The position numbers and the translations under genes were made by a program. From Turbatrix aceti (taxonomy: Eukaryota; Nematoda; Chromadorea; Rhabditida; Panagrolaimidae), in contig OZ017769.1 of assembly GCA_963969345.1 (NCBI GenBank), positions 2,671,600-2,735,599 on the forward strand: 64,000 nt of DNA, written 5' to 3'. Numbering within the stretch: the stretch's first letter is position 1; each line of letters starts with the position of its first letter. Of this stretch, positions 57,834 through 64,000 are shown piece by piece. A model generated the notes under the pieces. That model saw only the letters and a list, made by a program, of their open reading frames with translations, made no database searches and was not told the DNA's origin.

Positions 57834-59650
57834 AAGTGCACCGCGGCCCTATGGGCCGCTAATGTATGTTTAAACGGAATGTCAAAAACGTAAAGTAAAA
57901 ATGTTGAAAAAATGTTTAAAAAACGTTCAAAAACGTCCAAAAATGTCAAAATTACGTTCAAATGTATGCAAATGTCATCAAACGTTCTCTCGCAACGAAA
58001 GAACAAACGTTGGTACGTTCGGAGTCAACGAACGTTGATACGTTCGGAGCCAACGAACGTAAAGACGGCATGTTAGAAATGTAAAGTAAAAATGTTTAAA
58101 AAACACGTTCAAAAACGTTCAAAAATGTCAAAATTACGTTCAAATGTATGCAAATGTCATCAAACGTTCTCTCGCAACGAAAGAACAAACGTTGGTACGT
58201 TCGGAGTCAACGAACGTTGATACGTTCGGAGCCAACGAACGTAAAGACGGCATGTTAGAAATGTAAAGTAAAAATGTTTAAAAAACGTTCAAAAACGTCC
58301 AAAAATAACAAAATTACGTTCAAATGTATGCAAATGTCATCAAACGTTCTCTCGCAACGAAAGAACGAACGTTGGTACGTTCGGAGCCAACGAACGTTGA
58401 TACGTTCGGAGCCAACGAACGTAAAGACGGCATGTTAGAAATGTAAAGTAAAAATGTTTAAAAAACACGTTCAAAAACGTCCAAAAATGTCAAAATTACG
58501 TTCAAATGTATGCAAATGTCATCAAACGTTCTCTCGCAACGAAAGAACGGAACAGAACGCCAATAGTAATGTTTGTGCCCTGCGGGCAAAGTGGACGCCC
58601 CCAACGAACTGTACGTTCGGAGCCAACGAACGTTGGTACGTTCGGAGCCAACGAACGTAAAGACGGCATGTTAAAAACGTAAAGAAAAAATGTTTAAAAA
58701 AAGGTTCAAAAACGTCCAAAAATGTCCAAATGTATGCAATTGTCATCAAACGGTCTCTCGCAACGAAAGATTAGACGGCATGTTAGACACGTAAAGTAAA
58801 AATGTTTAAAAAACGTTCAAAAACGTCCAAAAATATCAAAATTACGTTCAAATGCAAATGCAAATGTATGCAAATGTCATCAAACGTTCTCTCGCAACGA
58901 AAGAACGGAACAGAACGCCAATAGTAATGTTTGTGCCCTGCGGGCAAAGTGGACGCCCCCAACGAACGTTGGTACGTTCGGAGCCAACGAACGTAAAAAC
59001 GAAACTTAAAAACCGAACGCACAAAAACGTGTAATGATGGTGCCCTGCGGGCAAAGTCAACGTTTTCGAACGAACGTAGAAAATCGAACGATCGCAGAAA
59101 CGTAAAAAAACGAACGCACAGATACATACAACGTACCCATGTAACGACGGACGCACACCGACGCACGTAAAAAAAAACGTCAATTTATGCACGTTTTTGG
59201 CATTTTTGACAACTTTGCCGTCGATCAACCATAAAACGGGATACATGGTTGAAATCGTCTCGTCAAATGCAATCGAATAGGGATACTCATTTTATCCGGA
59301 AACGAAATTTGCGTACGTCTTTTTGGACACGATTGCTTTTAGGTCAAATTTTTGCTCGTTTTTGGCATTTTTGACAACTTTGCCGTCGGTCAACCATAAA
59401 ACGGGATACATGGTTGAAATCGTCTCGTCAAATGCAATCGAATAGGGGTACTCATTTTATCCGGAAATGAAATTTGCGTTTTTCGGATAAAGCCGGATTT
59501 AAGCTTATCCGTTGATCCGATAAAAAAATGAGGTACCATTTCGTGATCCCCATGTTCTAGCGCATCTTTTAAGACTATACCCGGTACCCAGAGCTTTCAT
59601 TTGCGTACGTACATATGGACACATTTGCTTTTAGATGGGTGTAATAAAAA
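57834..59650. repeat. ACGT-phased module with about 180-bp subrepeats (unit C only)
   Basis: The module begins CAAGTGCACCGCGGCCC, again a CAAG followed by a GC-rich palindrome (CGGCCC-TAT-GGGCCG). Subunits of about 180 bp starting GGCATGTTAGAAATGTAAAG recur at about 58069, 58250 and 58430, with altered copies on both sides. Within them AAAAACGTTC, AAAAACGTCC, AAAAATGTCA and CAAATGTATG decamers follow one another. ACGTTCGGAGCCAACGAACG palindromes and GTGCCCTGCGGGCAAAG hairpins punctuate the subunits. The right end repeats the segment ATAAAGCCGGATTT...GATGGGTGTA of 57670-57833. Confidence 0.85.
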
Positions 59651-62600
59651 CAAGATCTTCGCAGCCCTTCGGGCTGCGGAGATCTTGACGATTTAGACGA
59701 AAAGAAGAACGAAAAAAACGAAGAAAAACGATTTAGAACGAAGTAAAACAAAGAAAAACGATTTAGAACGAAGTAAAACGAAGAAAACGAACTAAAACGA
59801 TTTAGAACGAACAAAAACGAAGAAAACGAACTAAAACGATTTAGAACGAACAGAAACGATACAAAGACGATGCACAACGAAAACGACCCAAACGATGAAG
59901 AACGATCAAAAACGATATTAGACGACTCGCGACGAAAAAACGATTCTAACGAATCCTACGACGAAAACGAATTAGGACGATAAACGATTAAAACGAATTC
60001 AAACGACAAAACACGAATCGGCTTTCGGCTACGAACGCAGACGCTAAACCGAATGACATCTTTTGGAACTACTCTGAAATTTCGAAAGCTTCATTTGTAA
60101 GCACTCAAACGGACACGATCAGTGATGCAAAATAACTGAACCGCTCGGGCACCCGACCCAAAACCCAAATTTTTGCATACCCGCCCAAAAATCGGGTCGG
60201 GTTTTCGGTCGGGTATCCGACAGCACTGGACACGATATCTGGTGGCATTTGTGATATCTGTTGGCATTTGTCAAATCGGATCGAAACATCTATGACATTC
60301 ATTTACCTCAGAATTACAATTAGCAATTCCCGAAATTTCGGGTTCTCAGATCGGATACCTTCGGATACGGGTTCTCAAAACTCAGGTTTTTCCGATGTTT
60401 TCCGCGACCCGGTCAAAAAATGGCTCGGGTCGGGCAATAAAAAATAATCGACCCGGTTCGTGCACGGGGAAACTTTTTTTAAGTTTTCGGACGGGATCAC
60501 CAGAATCGGGTCGGGCCGGATCGATTTCGGGTACCTGAAAACCCAAAAACCAAAAGAAAAATTATTTGGTTTTGCCTTATTTTATTAGTTTTGTCTCTGA
60601 TCCATTATTTTATTAGTTCTGTTCTTGCTGTTTTCTGGGTCAGGTTTTCGGACGGGTACCCGACAGCACTGGACACATCGGATTTGTTGGCATTTGTCAA
60701 ATCCGATCGAAAGATCTATGACATTCATTTGCCTCGAAATTAAAATTAGCAAATCCCGAAAATCCGGGTCTTCAGGTCGAATACCTTCGGATTCTCAAAA
60801 CTCAGGTTTTTTCAATGTTTTCCACGGCCTGGGCTCGGCCAATTGGATTTAAAAGTTTGAACCGGTCGAAAAAATGACCGTTGGCTCGGGCCGGGCAATA
60901 ACTAATCGGCCCGGTTCGTGCACGGGGAAACACCGGCATCACCTTGACCGGGCCGGGCCATACCCAAATCGGGTCATTATTTCGGGCGGGATCGATATCG
61001 TGTACCTGAAGGCCTTGCCGTAGTTTTTTTTTAAATACGTGGGTTCGCTCCGCTTCTTTTTTTTGACATTTACCACTCGGAGGCGGTCAGAAACCGTGAA
61101 ATTTCAAATAACTTTTTTTTGAAAAATTGAAAGATGCGGACTGCCCTTCGGGATGCTACGACAAACTCGATCAAAACGACAAAAAAAGGATCCACCACGG
61201 TCAAAAAGCAATAAAAACTGATTTTGAGACGATGCGACAACAATGGAAAACGATTTGAGACGTCTTACAACAAAAAAACATTTTTGTTGCCAAAAAGATT
61301 CAAAACGAATCACGAAGGCAACAAATCGGCACCATAGCCTCCGACTCAGATTTCTACAACAGTCAAAAAAGATCTGAAACACAACGAAAACGACTCGAAA
61401 CAACTCTTACCTAAAACGCATACATGAATAAACACGATGAAAAAACAACATTTTTGACGAAAAAAACGATTGAACGAATCACGAATGCAACGATTTGGCC
61501 TGCGGCCACGATTTTTACGTCAAAAAACGATCCAAAACGAATTTTACGATAAAAATGACACAATCTTACCAAAAAACGACCAAAACGATTTGAAACGACT
61601 GAAAACGAAAAAGAAATAAGCCTATTGCCACGATTTTTACGATTGAACGACTTTCACGACGAAAAACGAACGCACACGCATAATGATGGAGACACGGACG
61701 CACGCGACAAAAACGTCATTTTATTGACCTTTATGCAAATTTGATTACTTTGTTGGAGATTTGTGATCAAAATTTTGACATATTTGGAATCCTCTCGTTG
61801 AGACGGTTCGACGGATACCACTCAAAACTTTTGGAGGTTTTTGGCACAGTTTATGCCATTTTTGACAACTTTCTCCTCACTTTTTGATAAAAATTGCATT
61901 TATTTTGGAATCTACTCGTTAAATGCAATGGAATAGCTATACTCATGTGCCTCGGAAATGAAATTTGTGTATTTCAGATAAAGCCGGATTTAAGCTTATC
62001 CGTTGATCCGATAAAAAAATGAGGTACCATTTCGTGATCCCCATGTTCTAGCGCATCTTTTAAGACTATACCCGGTACCCAGAGCTTTCATTTGCGTACG
62101 TATAAACGGACACATTTGCTTTTAGATGGGTGTAAAACGTTTGTCCACGGACATTTGCCGCACCCTGTAAAAACTCCGGGGATTCTCCGTCGAAATTCTC
62201 AATTTTTTGTTTAACGGAGAAAACATAAAAAAATTTTGAACGTGTATAGAATTGAACCGGGGTCTCAAAATGGAAAAAAAGTGTACAGATGGACAATAAT
62301 AGACGCACACTAGACTATTGCAACTTGTTTGTAAACCATTCACGCTGAGCAATAAACTCTTTTTTACTGCAGTAGCGACTGACATTGGGCAGCCAGACCT
62401 TCCCCTTACTTTTTGCTGCCAAAACGTCAATTTAGTTCGTGTGGTTACATACCTTTATTTTCGCCCAAAAATCAACTGCGCAAAGAGCTTCTATCATTAA
62501 TGCTACCACCCTGCCCACGCCGCTGACTGCAGTGCTGCTGCGGATTAACTTCCCAAAACGTCTCCCCTCCCTTTTACACCGTGCGTGCATAGGTTCTTTT

Positions 62601-63070
62601 TCTCTGTGTCTCTTCGAATAATGCAATGCGAATGATTTCGCTTGGCGCAACAAGCGTTTTGCGTAAGCAGATGGACAAGAGCAGTGTTTGCGGATCATTT
62701 TTCATAGTTTTTTTTTTTTGCGTAAGCAGAGAGACAAAAGCTGTCTCCGCGCATCCTTCTTCCGCCCTTGCGAAAGCTTGTGGATGGATCTCAATAGTTT
62801 TTGAAACGTACGTTCATAAGCTGTGGCATGAATAAAAGGCGGTACTCCTGCTAATGCAAAAAGGATTGGTGTACGTGATCAGGTCCAAGACGGCACCCAA
62901 AAGAACAAATTTGTAAAATATTGACTCTTGACTTTTGTTTGCATATATGCATTTGTCTGCCCGAGACAGTAAATCACAGCAAAAAAAATACCAGCGTTTG
63001 AAAGACCGTATTCGGGTGCATTTTTAAGCGGCTTAGACAATTCATTGACTTATTGGTTTCACCACAATAA
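59651..63070. repeat. 3420-bp unit D
   Basis: Nearly identical to unit B along its full length, including the mini-MITE (60120-60228), phased arrays, mariner tip and terminal block. The few differences I noticed are single bases, for example at 60342 and 60365. Confidence 0.92.
60120..60228. mobile_element. hAT-type mini-MITE (unit D)
   Basis: Same element and GACACGAT flanks as in the other units. Confidence 0.85.
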
Positions 63071-64000
63071 CAAGATCTTCGCAGCCCTTCGGGCTGCGGA
63101 GATCTTGACGATTTAGACGAAAAGAAGAACGAAAAAAACGAAGAAAAACGATTTAGAACGAAGTAAAACAAAGAAAAACGATTTAGAACGAAGTAAAACG
63201 AAGAAAACGAACTAAAACGATTTAGAACGAACAAAAACGAAGAAAACGAACTAAAACGATTTAGAACGAACAGAAACGATACAAAGACGATGCACAACGA
63301 AAACGACCCAAACGATGAAGAACGATCAAAAACGATATTAGACGACTCGCGACGAAAAAACGATTCTAACGAATCCTACGACGAAAACGAATTAGGACGA
63401 TAAACGATTAAAACGAATTCAAACGACAAAACACGAATCGGCTTTCGGCTACGAACGCAGACGCTAAACCGAATGACATCTTTTGGAACTACTCTGAAAT
63501 TTCGAAAGCTTCATTTGTAAGCACTCAAACGGACACGATCAGTGATGCAAAATAACTGAACCGCTCGGGCACCCGACCCAAAACCCAAATTTTTGCATAC
63601 CCGCCCAAAAATCGGGTCGGGTTTTCGGTCGGGTATCCGACAGCACTGGACACGATATCTGGTGGCATTTGTGATATCTGTTGGCATTTGTCAAATCGGA
63701 TCGAAACATCTATGACATTCATTTACCTCAGAATTACAATTAGCAATTCCCGAAACTTCGGGTTCTCAGATCGGATACCTTCGGGTACGGGTTCTCAAAA
63801 CTCAGGTTTTTCCGATGTTTTCCGCGACCCGGTCAAAAAATGGCTCGGGTCGGGCAATAAAAAATAATCGACCCGGTTCGTGCACGGGGAAACTTTTTTT
63901 AAGTTTTCGGACGGGATCACCAGAATCGGGTCGGGCCGGATCGATTTCGGGTACCTGAAAACCCAAAAACCAAAAGAAAAATTATTTGGTTTTGCCTTAT
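63071..64000. repeat. Unit E, partial (continues past the window)
   Basis: The first 930 bases of another unit, matching unit B, with palindrome, phased array and mini-MITE at 63540-63648. The array does not end within the window. Confidence 0.92.

Larger units (their letters stand above)
55349..59650. repeat. 4302-bp variant unit C
   Basis: Follows unit B nearly base for base until 57833, then the terminal mariner-tip block is replaced by a module of ACGT-phased repeats (57834-59650). Confidence 0.9.
48785..64000. repeat. Tandem array of about 3.4 kb units, continuing beyond the window
   Basis: Unit starts, set at the 37-nt palindrome, are 48785 (unit A), 51929 (B), 55349 (C), 59651 (D) and 63071 (E, cut by the window end). 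B and D are exactly 3420 bp long and nearly identical to each other. C is identical to B for about 2.48 kb, then carries a different 1.8 kb module. A is 3144 bp, more diverged, and carries its own 83-bp inverted repeat. Unit anatomy: palindrome; 10-base-phased ACGA array; 109-bp hAT-type MITE; GC-rich CCCGG/CGGGTC segments; second phased array; AT-rich segment; mariner tip; GCAGTAGCGACTGACATTGG segment. No frame in any unit has coding character. The frames repeat only because the DNA does. Confidence 0.93.

Noticed and set aside
48785..59651. Calling the array modules Helitrons
   Set aside because: The hairpin end closes in CTTG, not CTRR, no 5' TC end was found, and insertion between A and T is not consistent at all copies.
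51832..63297. Repeated FVLNRFSSFSSF frames (107 codons) in the array
   Set aside because: They arise because the complement of the ACGA array reads TCGT/TTTCG in phase. The frame repeats because the DNA repeats, not because of coding constraint.

Overview
This is a window of a nematode nuclear genome. The strongest evidence is a complete paramyosin gene (unc-15 type) at 28298-33303 whose reading frame runs colinear with nematode paramyosin. Supporting signs are short introns ending in TTTTCAG-like sites, acceptor-like sites just upstream of start codons (suggesting trans-splicing or 5' UTR introns), and Tc1/mariner, hAT, BEL/Pao and Ty3-like element relics. I cannot place it to genus. A 200-base N gap lies at 35266-35465.

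Layout. (1) 1-6450, minus strand: a tandem family of three-exon multi-pass membrane protein genes. One copy lies mostly off the left edge, one is broken by a 1.45 kb BEL/Pao-derived insertion, and one is apparently intact. A 1.55 kb Ty3-type mini-LTR element with perfect 5-bp target duplications sits between the second and third. (2) 7581-23283, minus: one long gene for a PHAF1 (UPF0183/C16orf70) homologue. Its eight exons splice in frame to 479 residues. Intron 3 carries tRNA-Asp(GTC), intron 7 carries tRNA-Val(AAC) on the opposite strand, and the 10.3 kb intron 6 carries a whole leucine-rich-repeat receptor gene on the opposite strand (19736-21672). (3) 23940-25695, plus: a MADF-domain gene, divergent from PHAF1. 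(4) 28298-33303, plus: paramyosin in nine exons. (5) 34182-34859, minus: a small secreted or membrane protein of unknown family. (6) 37475-39649, minus: a four-EF-hand calmodulin-like gene. Its first intron holds an inverted, truncated copy of the PHAF1 5' exons together with a second tRNA-Asp(GTC).

(7) From about 40 kb rightwards I see no convincing host gene. The region is transposon- and satellite-like: a 398-bp hAT-type MITE with 8-bp target duplications, a 1 kb foldback, an 884-bp mariner-like element with TA ends, and from 48785 to the window end a tandem array of roughly 3.4 kb units (starts 48785, 51929, 55349, 59651, 63071). Each unit opens with a 37-nt GC-rich palindrome followed by several hundred bases in which A-runs and the tetramer ACGA recur about every 10 bases. 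A related module at 57834-59650 uses ACGT phased the same way. These helically phased arrays are the most unusual signal in the window.

The host genes do not form one pathway: muscle thick filament, autophagy/trafficking factor, adhesion-type receptor, DNA-binding regulator, calcium sensor. What links them is architecture: nested genes, intronic tRNAs, and a copy of one gene's 5' end inside another gene's intron.
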